Assembly (NCBI RefSeq): GCF_001421515.1
Contig: NZ_LMKM01000012.1
Location: 242,335 to 306,334 of the forward strand
Length of the DNA: 64,000 bases
From: Pedobacter sp. Leaf216
GTDB taxonomy: Bacteria > Bacteroidota > Bacteroidia > Sphingobacteriales > Sphingobacteriaceae
Direction: 5' to 3'
This document shows, piece by piece, positions 53,399 to 62,101 of the stretch. Every line of letters begins with the position of its first letter. The stretch's first letter is position 1. The notes beneath the pieces are model-generated. The model saw only the letters and a program-made list of their open reading frames with translations. It was not told the origin of the DNA and ran no database searches. The translations under genes and the position numbers were made by a program.

Positions 53399-53434
53399 AA
53401 ACCTCGCAGGTTTTGAAAAACATGCGAGGTTTAT
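53399..53434 (+). terminator. Terminator after osmC-like gene
   Basis: AAACCTCGCA (53399-53408) and TGCGAGGTTT (53423-53432) form a 10-base stem with a 14-base loop, followed by T. The stem also works as a terminator for nothing else nearby. Confidence 0.75.
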
Positions 53435-53534
53435 CATTATGAAAAAATAATATAAGCTGACGATTTTCTTCACACAGTTTCCCGGTTTTCAGTTTACAGC
53501 TTAATCAAACCTAATAATTAGGCCGTTAAATAAC

Positions 53535-55175
53535 TTAAGCCATATATTTACCTACTATTGGCATTCTTCTGCCCATACCAAATGCTTTTGGCGATACCCT
53601 TAAAATTGGTGGCGTTTGATAACGTTTAAATTCAGCGATATTGACCATCTTTAAAATGCGCTTAACTAATTCTGCATCATAACCCTGGGCTATAATGGCT
53701 TTCGAGCCTTGCTTTTTTTCGATATGCTGGTACAATATTCTATCCAGAATTTCATACTCAGGAAGTGAATCAGAATCTTTTTGATCAGGTCTTAACTCCG
53801 CTGATGGCGGTTTAACAATCGTATTAACCGGAATAATTTCTCTTTCTTTATTGATGTATTTTGCCAACTCAAAAACCTGCATTTTATATACATCACCAAT
53901 TACCGCTATCGCACCACACATATCGCCGTATAAAGTACCATAACCTACCGCACACTCGCTTTTATTGGAGGTATTTAATAAAATATAACCAAATTTGTTG
54001 CTCATGGCCATATTAATAATTCCGCGGATACGGGCCTGGATGTTTTCTTCTGTAAGGTTAAAAGGCATGCCTTTAAAAGCTGGTGCCAATATCTGATCAA
54101 AAGCTTCAGCTGCATCTTTAATCGGCACAATTTCGTGCATGCAACCAATATTATTTACCAGGTCCAGGGCATCTTGTACAGAGTGGTCAGAAGAATATTT
54201 TGATGGCATTAAAACCGTCATCACATTCTCAGGCCCCAATGCCTTGCAAGCTAATGCACAAACCACAGCCGAATCTATCCCGCCAGAAAGACCCAAAACG
54301 GCTTTACTGAAACCAGATTTCTTAAAATAATCGCTGATTCCTAAAATCAGTGCATCATGAATCTGCTCAATATCCGTCATTCTTTCCAGTTGAGGATATT
54401 TGTTTCGTACATTTTCAACTTCTTCCAAATCAAAAACCTGAAGATCTTCTTCAAAATATTTCATTTCGGCTTTCATTGTTCCATCTGCATCGAAAACCAT
54501 CGATCCACCGTCGAAAATAATTTCAGTTTGTGCGCCAACCTGGTTTACATAAAATACCGGAAGTTTATACTTTTTCGCATTATCCGCCAATACCTGTATC
54601 CGTTCATCATCGTGTGTATAAGAAAAAGGCGATGCTGCAATATTGATCATCACATCAGGCTGCTCTTTAATCAGCTCATCCATCGGATTGGATACATACA
54701 ATGGATTATCATTTATATTCCATAAGTCTTCACAAATGGTTAGCGCAATCTTTTTCCCTTTAAAATCAATACAGCTAAATTGAGTGGCGGGCTCGAAATA
54801 ACGGTATTCATCAAAAACATCGTAAGTTGGTAAAAGTGCCTTTCTAACCACCGCTTTAATCTTTCCTGCCTCAATAAAATAGGCCGCATTAAACAAATCC
54901 TTACCTTGTAATACTTTGTTTTTAATCGGCAAACCAACAATGCAAGCAATATCCGTGCAATGTTTGGCTATTTCCTCCACAGCGGTTTGGCAATGGATTA
55001 TAAACTCATCAAATTCTAAAAAATCTCTTGGTGGGTACCCACAGATAGCCAGCTCAGCAAAAACAACAAGATCAGCACCTTTATTTTTCGCCAATTGAAT
55101 ATTTTCAGTTATTTTTTGGGTATTATGCTCAAAGTTTCCAATGTGATAATTGAGTTGTGCCAGTGCTATTTTCAT
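53535..55175 (-). CDS. nadE: Glutamine-dependent NAD+ synthetase
   Basis: A 546-residue two-domain enzyme. The N-terminal nitrilase-type amidotransferase (about 1-245) releases ammonia from glutamine: Glu in VVFAELAICGYP, Lys in VRKALLPTYDVFDE and Cys in IALTICEDLWN. The C-terminal synthetase (about 260-546) binds ATP through the P-loop GLSGGIDSAVV (about 290-300) and makes NAD from deamido-NAD. Length matches the glutamine-dependent type. It is next to gldB, a pairing I recall from Flavobacterium but could not check. Confidence 0.96.
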   Translation of the reverse strand: MKIALAQLNYHIGNFEHNTQKITENIQLAKNKGADLVVFAELAICGYPPRDFLEFDEFIIHCQTAVEEIAKHCTDIACIVGLPIKNKVLQGKDLFNAAYFIEAGKIKAVVRKALLPTYDVFDEYRYFEPATQFSCIDFKGKKIALTICEDLWNINDNPLYVSNPMDELIKEQPDVMINIAASPFSYTHDDERIQVLADNAKKYKLPVFYVNQVGAQTEIIFDGGSMVFDADGTMKAEMKYFEEDLQVFDLEEVENVRNKYPQLERMTDIEQIHDALILGISDYFKKSGFSKAVLGLSGGIDSAVVCALACKALGPENVMTVLMPSKYSSDHSVQDALDLVNNIGCMHEIVPIKDAAEAFDQILAPAFKGMPFNLTEENIQARIRGIINMAMSNKFGYILLNTSNKSECAVGYGTLYGDMCGAIAVIGDVYKMQVFELAKYINKEREIIPVNTIVKPPSAELRPDQKDSDSLPEYEILDRILYQHIEKKQGSKAIIAQGYDAELVKRILKMVNIAEFKRYQTPPILRVSPKAFGMGRRMPIVGKYMA

Positions 55176-55236
55176 TTTGCTTTTCTAGTTTTTGTTATAA
55201 AGAGATTGTATCAGGCGGCATATGTGTTTCCTCCGA

Positions 55237-55911
55237 TTAGAAGAAAACACCGAAATTAAGTGCCAGGTAGTGATTTTTAACATTCCTGCCTTTATCCGAT
55301 ACAATATTAGTAAAGCCGTTATTAAAAGTTAAACCAGCTACAATACTGGTATTGCCAGAAATATCAAATTCACCACCACCACCAATAATTAATCCGGCGC
55401 GATAAAGTTTGATATTATCTGATACATTTTGATTATCGCCAACAGTAGTACCGCCCGTTACAGCATCTTGTTTAGCACTGATATTAATCGAATTAGACAA
55501 GCCAAACTGACCGTACCAACGCTTTCCATCAGCCTTTACCGTTTTTAATTTAACAGTTAAGGGTAGATCTACATATTGCAATTTATACTTTAAATCGTAA
55601 GCTTTAGGGGCAGTACTGGTACCGCCTGTATAATATGGCAAAACATTTGCCTCCGTGCTTTTACCGTTAATTGAAGTAATGGTTAACGCGGTAGAAAAAC
55701 TATAATTGGGTGCAAAGTTAAAATCGCCGATCAATCCATAAGAGAAACCCAATGCTAAACCGTCGGTTTTTCCTTGTTCAGGTTTAATCCATCCAAAAGT
55801 TGGCGTAGCGGTTAAGCCCAACCTAAAACCATAGCTGGTTAAAGGAGAATTTTGCGCCCAGGCACCAATAGTTAATAGAGATAAAATTAAAATGGTCGAT
55901 ATTCTTTTCAT
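55237..55911 (-). CDS. PorT-like outer-membrane beta-barrel protein
   Basis: I take the internal ATG at 55911 (224 residues), as it gives the signal peptide MKRISTILILSLLTIGAWAQ; the longer frame only adds polar residues. The rest looks like the outer-membrane beta-barrel family common in Bacteroidota: GFRLGLTATPTFGWI, KAYDLKYKLQYVDLPLTVKL, GLIIGGGGEFDISGN and the final LALNFGVFF with C-terminal Phe. It starts 30 bases from the divergent gldB start codon, so both promoters overlap. Confidence 0.8.
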   Translation of the reverse strand: MKRISTILILSLLTIGAWAQNSPLTSYGFRLGLTATPTFGWIKPEQGKTDGLALGFSYGLIGDFNFAPNYSFSTALTITSINGKSTEANVLPYYTGGTSTAPKAYDLKYKLQYVDLPLTVKLKTVKADGKRWYGQFGLSNSINISAKQDAVTGGTTVGDNQNVSDNIKLYRAGLIIGGGGEFDISGNTSIVAGLTFNNGFTNIVSDKGRNVKNHYLALNFGVFF

Positions 55912-55941
55912 GCTATAGCTGATTATATATATTTGTTCTAC

Positions 55942-56976
55942 ATGATGTATAACGTAAAACACTGGCAAATTTATCTAATTTTTCTTTTTGCCATCGCATT
56001 TATTTCCTGCAAGCAAAACAACAGGCCAGATGTTAGTAATACACAGGTAAATATCAAAATAGAACGATTTGATAACGAGCTATTTACAGGTAAAAACAAA
56101 AATATTATTGATGTAGATAAGCAGTTGAATATGAAATATGGTGTATTTTATGACGACTTTATTCATAGAATCCTTGATAGCAAATATTCAAATACCGAAT
56201 CGTTGGCGAATTTGTACCACGATCAGGCCTACACGGATTTAAGCAAAGAAGTTGACAGCGTTTTTCCAAATTTAAAGGCACAGGAAGAAGGACTAAATGA
56301 AACTTTTAAATACATCAAATATTACTATCCAAAAGTAAAAATTCCTAGGTTTATTTCTTTTGCTTCGGGTTTTGCTTATCAGATGCCTGTGGGTGATAAT
56401 TACCTGGGTATCGGTTTAGACATGTTTCTTGGCAAAGACAGCAAATTTTACAGGGCCATTGTGCAAAGTGTTCCATTATACCTTTCAAGGAGATTTGCTC
56501 CCGAATATATTGTACCACGCGTGGCAGAAACCTTTGCACACGAAGAACTTTTTTCCGAACCTGATGAAAACAGGACCCTGCTTTCTAAAATGATTTTTCA
56601 GGGAAAGATTTTATACTTTTTAGACCAGGTTTTACCTGAAAACACAAGCGACTCTACAAAAATTGGATACACTCAGCAACAATTGGATTGGGCACAAAAT
56701 TTCGAGGGGGATATTTGGGCATATTTTTTGGAGAACAATTATTTATATGAAACGGATTACCAAAAGATTCAGGTATTCTTATCAGAAGGTCCATTTACTC
56801 CAGGTTTAGGAGAGAATAGAGATTCGGCACCAAAATTGGGTGTTTGGACGGGTTGGCAAATTGTTAGAAAATATATGAAAGCACACCCTGAAGTTACTTT
56901 ACAAAAATTAATGGCCGATCAGGATGCGCAAAAAATTTTAACACAATCGAAATACAAACCTAAACAACAGAAGTAA
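55942..56976 (+). CDS. gldB: Gliding-motility-type lipoprotein GldB
   Basis: I take ATG 55942 (344 residues). The lipobox is AIAFISCKQ with C23. The mature part resembles GldB: KIERFDNELFTGKNK, then PRFISFASGFAYQMPVG, YLGIGLDMFLG and FAHEELFSEPDENRTLL are typical segments. GldB is needed for gliding and for type IX secretion in Flavobacterium; here no gldC follows. The AHEELFSE region looks like a metalloprotease-like zincin helix, as in other GldB proteins. The role in this organism is unknown. Confidence 0.82.
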   Translation: MMYNVKHWQIYLIFLFAIAFISCKQNNRPDVSNTQVNIKIERFDNELFTGKNKNIIDVDKQLNMKYGVFYDDFIHRILDSKYSNTESLANLYHDQAYTDLSKEVDSVFPNLKAQEEGLNETFKYIKYYYPKVKIPRFISFASGFAYQMPVGDNYLGIGLDMFLGKDSKFYRAIVQSVPLYLSRRFAPEYIVPRVAETFAHEELFSEPDENRTLLSKMIFQGKILYFLDQVLPENTSDSTKIGYTQQQLDWAQNFEGDIWAYFLENNYLYETDYQKIQVFLSEGPFTPGLGENRDSAPKLGVWTGWQIVRKYMKAHPEVTLQKLMADQDAQKILTQSKYKPKQQK

Positions 56977-57065
56977 CTGCATTTTTTAATAGTTCATTTA
57001 TGTACGCAGGTTAAATACAATTACACAATCAAGCAGTTTTTAAACAATTATCCCAAAGTAAATCT

Positions 57066-57836
57066 ATGAAAGTTGGCATTGTATTATCAGGCGGAGGCAT
57101 AAGGGGAATAGCGCATTTAGGTGTTTTAAAAGCTTTTAGCAATTTAGGCATTACCTTTAGTCACATTAGCGGAACAAGCGCTGGAGCAATTGCGGGAGCA
57201 TTTTTTGCTGCAGGAATAGATCCGGAAGAAGGTTTGAGCATTTTCTTAAAAACAAAATTATGGCGTTTTGTTAGACCTGCAGTAGGCTCTTTGGGTTTGA
57301 TTAACATAGAAAATACTTCATTAATTTTAAAAGAATACTTTCCCGACAATACAATTGAAAAGTTAAAAATACCTTTAACCATTGCGGCAGTAAACTTTAG
57401 CGAAGGCCGGTTGGTTTATTTTACCAAAGGCCCGTTAATTAGGGCTATTCATGCTTCGAGCTGCATCCCAGGTATATTTAAACCCATTATGATTGATGGT
57501 CAGATGTATGTAGACGGCGGCATTTTAAATAATTTTCCTGTAGAACCTTTAATGGAAGATTGCGATTTCATTATTGGATCATCTTGTAATCACCTCAAAC
57601 CTGTTGATAAAATTACCGGCATAACCAATTTAATGGGACGCGCCGGTATCATGTCAATCAACCACGACATGGAAAGAAAAGCGAAATTTTGCAATGTTTT
57701 AATTGAACCAAAAGGTTTGGGCGCCATTAGTACCTTTGATATGAAACGTGCTGAAGATATTTATTGGCTAGCCCATGAAGAAGCCTTAATTACAATCAAA
57801 AACAGCCCGTTTATCTCTGATTTAATAACGAAATAA
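57066..57836 (+). CDS. Patatin-like phospholipase
   Basis: A 256-residue esterase of the RssA/patatin group. The oxyanion hole is SGGGIRGIAHLGVLK (9-23), the nucleophile S38 lies in GTSAG, and the Asp of the dyad is D150 in DGGILNNFPVEP. Length is short, near the RssA-type. It would hydrolyse acyl lipids in the cytosol or at the inner membrane; it is not obviously linked to gldB, although it follows it by 89 bases. Confidence 0.92.
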   Translation: MKVGIVLSGGGIRGIAHLGVLKAFSNLGITFSHISGTSAGAIAGAFFAAGIDPEEGLSIFLKTKLWRFVRPAVGSLGLINIENTSLILKEYFPDNTIEKLKIPLTIAAVNFSEGRLVYFTKGPLIRAIHASSCIPGIFKPIMIDGQMYVDGGILNNFPVEPLMEDCDFIIGSSCNHLKPVDKITGITNLMGRAGIMSINHDMERKAKFCNVLIEPKGLGAISTFDMKRAEDIYWLAHEEALITIKNSPFISDLITK

Positions 57837-57916
57837 ACATCCAGATATTTATTTCATTACCGGATAAAATATAGTATTTATAATACACATATATTTATAT
57901 TTATTACAAATTTATA

Positions 57917-57935
57917 AAGTGTATAATATACACTT
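57917..57935. promoter_or_regulatory. AAGTGTATA palindrome
   Basis: AAGTGTATA (57917-57925), one base, then TATACACTT (57927-57935) is a perfect 9-base inverted repeat in the very AT-rich gap 57837-58151. It could bind a regulator or end the patatin transcript. Confidence 0.35.
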
Positions 57936-57960
57936 ATGCAATAAAAATATTACAATTCTC

Positions 57961-57991
57961 TTGGTGATGATGTAATATTATTCTATTTTAG
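57961..57991 (+). promoter_or_regulatory. Candidate promoter of the astacin gene
   Basis: TTG (57961-57963), 20 bases, TATTTTAG (57984-57991, one mismatch to TAnnTTTG). It would give a leader of about 150 bases before ATG 58152. It is near-consensus only. Confidence 0.3.
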
Positions 57992-58151
57992 GATTATACT
58001 TTGCAAATGCAGAGCCAATCATCCTAAATTCTATCTATGTTTTTCAACCTTATTATTCTTTTCCAAAAAAGAAGAATTCCTGTTTTTACAATTTTCTAAC
58101 TTGAGTTTCAGACCGAAAAAGATCATTAATTTTTACCTAAAAACCTAAACC

Positions 58152-58946
58152 ATGAAATTCTTAAAATTAAACAAAACGCTATTAACTGCATTAGCGTTAA
58201 CCACAGTATTATTTGCCTGTAAAAAAGAAAAACCAACAGAAATAACAGACTTAGATAAACCAGAATTAACAGCCGTTAATCCACTTGGTGATATCAAAAT
58301 CTGTACAGAAAGATCTTTGGATGGTACTACTCCAAGGGGTGCTGTTTTAAAATCTACAAAATGGGCACCAGGAACCACAATTAAAGTAAGTTTAAACGGA
58401 AGCACAGCGGCAATCCGTGCCAAAGTAATCCAGTTTGCAAAACAGTGGGAAACCTATGCCAATATAAAATTCAATTTTGTAACCAATGATAACACTGCCA
58501 AAATTAGGGTAAGTTTTGTTAGTGGTGATGGATCTTGGTCTTATATTGGTAAATCGACTCCAAGCACCGGTGCCACCATGAATTACGGTTGGTTAACCGC
58601 CACTACAGCAGATTCGGAGTATAGCCGTGTGGTAATTCACGAATTTGGCCATGCTTTAGGCTTAATCCATGAGCACCAACACCCATTGGTAGCCATTCCT
58701 TGGGATAAACCAGCAGTTTATGCTTATTACGCGGCCGCGCCAAATTATTGGAGCCAAGCTGATGTTGATAACAACCTATTTGCTAAATACAGCACAACAC
58801 AAACCAACTATAGTGCTTACGACAAAAGTTCGATTATGCATTACTCGGTTCCAAACGAATTAACCATTGGTGATTTCGAAGTGGGATGGAATACCGTATT
58901 ATCACCAACTGACAAGTCATTTATCGCTACAGTATATCCATTTTAA
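58152..58946 (+). CDS. Astacin-like (M12A) zinc metalloprotease lipoprotein
   Basis: A 264-residue protein with a lipoprotein signal (TTVLFACKKEK). The extended zinc motif HEFGHALGLIH (163-173, zinc ligands H163, H167 and H173) with E174 and the Met-turn SIMHYSVP (about 236) define astacin/M12A metzincins. No prodomain or C-terminal module is present, so this is the minimal catalytic type. It is anchored in a membrane by the lipid, probably facing outside. The preceding gap holds one promoter candidate. Confidence 0.92.
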   Translation: MKFLKLNKTLLTALALTTVLFACKKEKPTEITDLDKPELTAVNPLGDIKICTERSLDGTTPRGAVLKSTKWAPGTTIKVSLNGSTAAIRAKVIQFAKQWETYANIKFNFVTNDNTAKIRVSFVSGDGSWSYIGKSTPSTGATMNYGWLTATTADSEYSRVVIHEFGHALGLIHEHQHPLVAIPWDKPAVYAYYAAAPNYWSQADVDNNLFAKYSTTQTNYSAYDKSSIMHYSVPNELTIGDFEVGWNTVLSPTDKSFIATVYPF

Positions 58947-59016
58947 AAAATAATCAATACACATAGTGGTTTAAATCAACACTATGTGTATTTTGCTTGT
59001 ATAAACTGAAAAAAAT

Positions 59017-59934
59017 ATGTCTATCGCTTTGCGAAACTTTTCTTTAAAACCATTTTTTGCCTGCTTAATTCTTATCCTCTTTTACCAGGTTTCGTTTGCA
59101 CAAGATGTGTTGCATAAATGGGAAGTAAAGCCATATGTTGGCATAGAACAGGCCAGATTCGATTGGTCTATTGCAGGAAATACTGCCGGAACCAATCCGA
59201 ATATATTGTCAGAGTTGATTTGGAAAAATCTTAAAGGACCAGGTTTTGGCTTAAATGTAAAATACCTCATCACCAATAGGCTAAGCGTTAAGGTAAACAA
59301 CCAGTATAGTAATATTACCAAAGGTGATGCAGAAGATACCGATTATGCAGATGATAACAGGCAAAATGCATTCTATTTCGACCTGCTAAATGCGAATAAA
59401 GGGTACTTGTACAATGCTGATTTACAATTTAGCTACCAGCTTTTAACTTTTGGGCAATTTAACATTAAACCGATTATTGGTGTATCGTACAATCAGCAAA
59501 AATTTTATCTTTTGGAAAGCGCAAACAATCCAGACAGCAAAGGTTTAAATTCTACTTATCAGGCACGATATAAAGGTTTTGATTTTGGCTCTGAATTTAT
59601 TTTTAAAACACTAAAATTCAGTATCGGCGCAACAATTCTAGCTGGATTTTACAATTATTCGGCAAAAGCCAACTGGAATTTAATTCCTGACTTTGCAAAA
59701 CCCATAAGCTTTACGCATAAGTCTAATTCTTTCGCACTAGGTGGAAATGTAAATCTTTCTGTCCCTCTGAACAAAAGTTTAGGTTTGCAGCTTGACTATC
59801 AATTGAATAATATTAAAACTTATTCTGGCGTAGATAAAGCCTATTTTAATACGCAACCTACTGAAGAAACCCAATTTAACGGCGCAAATTTTAGAAAAAA
59901 TGCGGTTTTGCTCGGCTTAAACTTTAGCTTTTAG
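59017..59934 (+). CDS. Unknown outer-membrane protein
   Basis: A 305-residue protein with a signal peptide (cleavage near residue 28, QVSFAQDV). The rest alternates amphipathic strands with Asn/Gly/Lys-rich turns (KVNNQYSNITKGDAEDTDY, then SFALGGNVNLSVPLNKSLGL) and ends with GLNFSF, a beta-barrel C-terminal signal. I do not recognise a family. It follows the astacin gene by 70 bases and may be part of one transcript with it. Confidence 0.7.
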   Translation: MSIALRNFSLKPFFACLILILFYQVSFAQDVLHKWEVKPYVGIEQARFDWSIAGNTAGTNPNILSELIWKNLKGPGFGLNVKYLITNRLSVKVNNQYSNITKGDAEDTDYADDNRQNAFYFDLLNANKGYLYNADLQFSYQLLTFGQFNIKPIIGVSYNQQKFYLLESANNPDSKGLNSTYQARYKGFDFGSEFIFKTLKFSIGATILAGFYNYSAKANWNLIPDFAKPISFTHKSNSFALGGNVNLSVPLNKSLGLQLDYQLNNIKTYSGVDKAYFNTQPTEETQFNGANFRKNAVLLGLNFSF

Positions 59935-59949
59935 CCCCATTTTGGTGCT

Positions 59950-60666
59950 TTAATGCTGTAAGGCCACTAAACGTGCTCCATCTAGAACAGGTATTGCTTT
60001 GCAAAGATTTAACTGCAAACAGAAAACCACGTCTTCTTCAATATTCAATTGGGCTAAACGATGGCTATGTGAAGATTTATGCAGGTATTTTCGTAAATCT
60101 GTTTTTGCCAGTGAATATAAATCTTCAACAGCTACACTAGAATCATCGAAATGTTCAAAATTCTGTCGCAGTTTACTCACTACCGCTCCGGCAAAAAGAG
60201 TATCTTCTAAATTAAACTGATCTTTCCATCCGGCACACAGCAAAAGCACATTTTTATCCTGACTTTTCAGGTAATCGCAAAGTGCATCAAGATTTAAGAA
60301 TGAGCCAATAATTACCTGGTAAGCTCTTTTCTGTGCCAAATGCAACGCTTTAGTACCATTTGTAGTTGTTAAAACAACAGTTTTTCCACCTACTTTTTCT
60401 TTGGTGTATGAAAAAGGTGAGTTTCCGAAATCGTACCCTTCTACTACTTCACCATTTCGTTCTGCAGCCAATAAAAATCCACTGTCGCTATACGTTAAGC
60501 AATCTTCCACGTTGGCAACAGGAATAATGGCCTCAGCTCCGTTATCTATTCCATAAGTAATGGATGATGTAGCCCTTAAAATATCGATAACCACCACAAT
60601 ACTTTCCTCGATATCATATAAATCGATCAAGGCTGGTGTTAAACAAACTTCTATTTTTTTTGACAT
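59950..60666 (-). CDS. comB: 2-phosphosulfolactate phosphatase
   Basis: A 238-residue enzyme of the ComB family. ALIDLYDIEESIVVVIDILR (13-32), TSSITYGIDNGAEAIIPVAN, EVVEGYDFGNSPFSY and KTVVLTTTNGTKAL are family signatures, with Asp/Glu residues for Mg2+. ComB removes phosphate from 2-phosphosulfolactate. It was found in methanogen coenzyme M synthesis, but many bacteria have it and may use it for sulfolactate or related sulfonates. No other sulfonate gene is visible nearby. Confidence 0.9.
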   Translation of the reverse strand: MSKKIEVCLTPALIDLYDIEESIVVVIDILRATSSITYGIDNGAEAIIPVANVEDCLTYSDSGFLLAAERNGEVVEGYDFGNSPFSYTKEKVGGKTVVLTTTNGTKALHLAQKRAYQVIIGSFLNLDALCDYLKSQDKNVLLLCAGWKDQFNLEDTLFAGAVVSKLRQNFEHFDDSSVAVEDLYSLAKTDLRKYLHKSSHSHRLAQLNIEEDVVFCLQLNLCKAIPVLDGARLVALQH

Positions 60667-60668
60667 TT

Positions 60669-60752
60669 GACGAGATATGAGGTGTGAGATATGGGATATG
60701 AGATTTTAGCGGTCAAACCGTCTCAAATCTCATATCTATTGTCTCAAATCTT
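60669..60752. repeat. GAGATATGAG / CTCATATCT repeat stretch
   Basis: Between comB and gcvT purine-rich words GAGATATGAG, GAGATATGGGATATGAG and their complements (TCTCAAATCTCATATCTATT) form an imperfect long hairpin. It may be an intergenic repeat; I see no coding role. It could also weakly end the gcvT transcript. Confidence 0.5.
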
Positions 60753-61830
60753 ATTTATAAAAAGGAAACTTAACTACTTTAGCCTTAATTGGCGTATTAC
60801 GGATTAAAATAAAAACTTCAGTTCCTTCTTTAGTAAATTCTTTAGCGATATAACCCATACCTATTGCTTTTTGCAATGAAGGGGCCTGCGTACCTGAAGT
60901 TACTTTACCAATAATATTTCCTTCAGCATCAGCAATTTGATAATCATGACGTGGAATACCTCGATCGATCATTTCAAAGCCAACTAATTTCTTTTGAATA
61001 CCCGCTTCTTTTTGTGCCAGTAACGCCTCAGAATTGGTAAAGGTTTTAGAAAATTTGGTAATCCAGCCTAAACCTGCTTCAATTGGCGAAGTGGTATCAT
61101 CAATATCATTTCCGTATAAACAGAAACCCATTTCTAAACGTAAAGTATCGCGGGCACCTAAACCGATTGGCTGAATATTGTAGGATGCACCAGCTTTAAA
61201 AATGGCATCCCAGATTTGATCAGCATATTGATTTTCAAAATAAATCTCGAAACCACCAGCTCCAGTATAACCTGTTGCAGAAATCACCACGTTATCTATA
61301 CCAGCAAAAGTACCTTTTACGAAAGTGTAATATTCCATTGAAGCCAGATTTACATCAGTTAAGCTTTGTAAGGCATCTGCAGCTTTCGGCCCCTGAATAG
61401 CCAAAAGGGAGGTTTGATCGGAAATATTATGCATTTCTACATCTTTCGAATTAAACTGTTGAATCCAGTTCCAATCTTTTTCGATGTTTGAGGCATTCAC
61501 CACCAACATATAGGTTTTATCGTCTATTTTATAAACCAGAAGATCATCTACAATACCGCCATCTTTATTTGGCAGGCAGGAGTATTGAACCTTGCCATCA
61601 TATAATTTAGAAGCATCATTACTGGTTACACGTTGAATAAGATCCAGTGCATTTTCACCTTTAAGGATAAATTCGCCCATGTGGCTTACATCAAAAACAC
61701 CTACACCATTACGAACAGTTGCATGCTCGGCATTAATACCTTCGTAAGTAACAGGCATATTGTAACCTGCAAATGGAACCATTTTAGCGCCTAAAGCGAT
61801 GTGTTTTTCAGTTAATGCGGTGTTTTTCAT
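60751..61830 (-). CDS. gcvT: Aminomethyltransferase, T-protein of the glycine cleavage system
   Basis: A 359-residue folate-dependent enzyme that takes the aminomethyl group from the H-protein and gives methylene-tetrahydrofolate. The N-terminus [38 protein letters not shown] (about 46-63), [14 protein letters not shown] (about 190-203) and [17 protein letters not shown] are typical. gcvH and gcvP are not adjacent. No glycine riboswitch is visible upstream. Confidence 0.95.
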   Translation of the reverse strand: MKNTALTEKHIALGAKMVPFAGYNMPVTYEGINAEHATVRNGVGVFDVSHMGEFILKGENALDLIQRVTSNDASKLYDGKVQYSCLPNKDGGIVDDLLVYKIDDKTYMLVVNASNIEKDWNWIQQFNSKDVEMHNISDQTSLLAIQGPKAADALQSLTDVNLASMEYYTFVKGTFAGIDNVVISATGYTGAGGFEIYFENQYADQIWDAIFKAGASYNIQPIGLGARDTLRLEMGFCLYGNDIDDTTSPIEAGLGWITKFSKTFTNSEALLAQKEAGIQKKLVGFEMIDRGIPRHDYQIADAEGNIIGKVTSGTQAPSLQKAIGMGYIAKEFTKEGTEVFILIRNTPIKAKVVKFPFYK

Positions 61831-62101
61831 CCGTAAGTTTATTTTTTTATGATAATGAAGCTATTTGATCTATATTATTTAACGCATTAGGCTTTGAATA
61901 AAGGTTTCCAGCCTAATCTTTCTGGGTGGCAAAACTACTAAGAAAAAGACAAAATTTTGAGGTTAATTTTAAGGAGTTTATTAGCAGAATTCTTCTCGTA
62001 ATCGTGATGCTGAACTTGTTTCAGCATCTATTTTACGAAATTTCCAGAGTTGACAACTTTTCTTTCTAAATGCATAGAAAAGTTGTAAACTCTTATTATA
62101 G
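61831..62101. other. Gap between gcvT and glycosyltransferase with two repeats
   Basis: A short AGGCT...AGCCT stem lies at about 61891-61916. GTGATGCTGAACTTGTTTCA with GCATCTATTTTACG (62001-62037) matches a dispersed repeat. AGAGTTGACAACTTTT and AAAAGTTGTAAACTCT (62046-62093) form a hairpin related to the array at 27720. I see no gene here. Confidence 0.6.
62046..62093 (-). terminator. Hairpin after glycosyltransferase gene, related to the 27720 repeat
   Basis: A 16-base stem with two mismatches and a 16-base loop, just after the stop of the glycosyltransferase gene (62102, minus strand). It may act as terminator. Its arms share AGTTGACAACTTT-type sequence with the array at 27720-27945. Confidence 0.45.

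Noticed and set aside
61831-62101. A possible glycine riboswitch upstream of gcvT
   Set aside because: The conserved glycine-aptamer core sequences are absent; only dispersed repeats and a short stem are seen.
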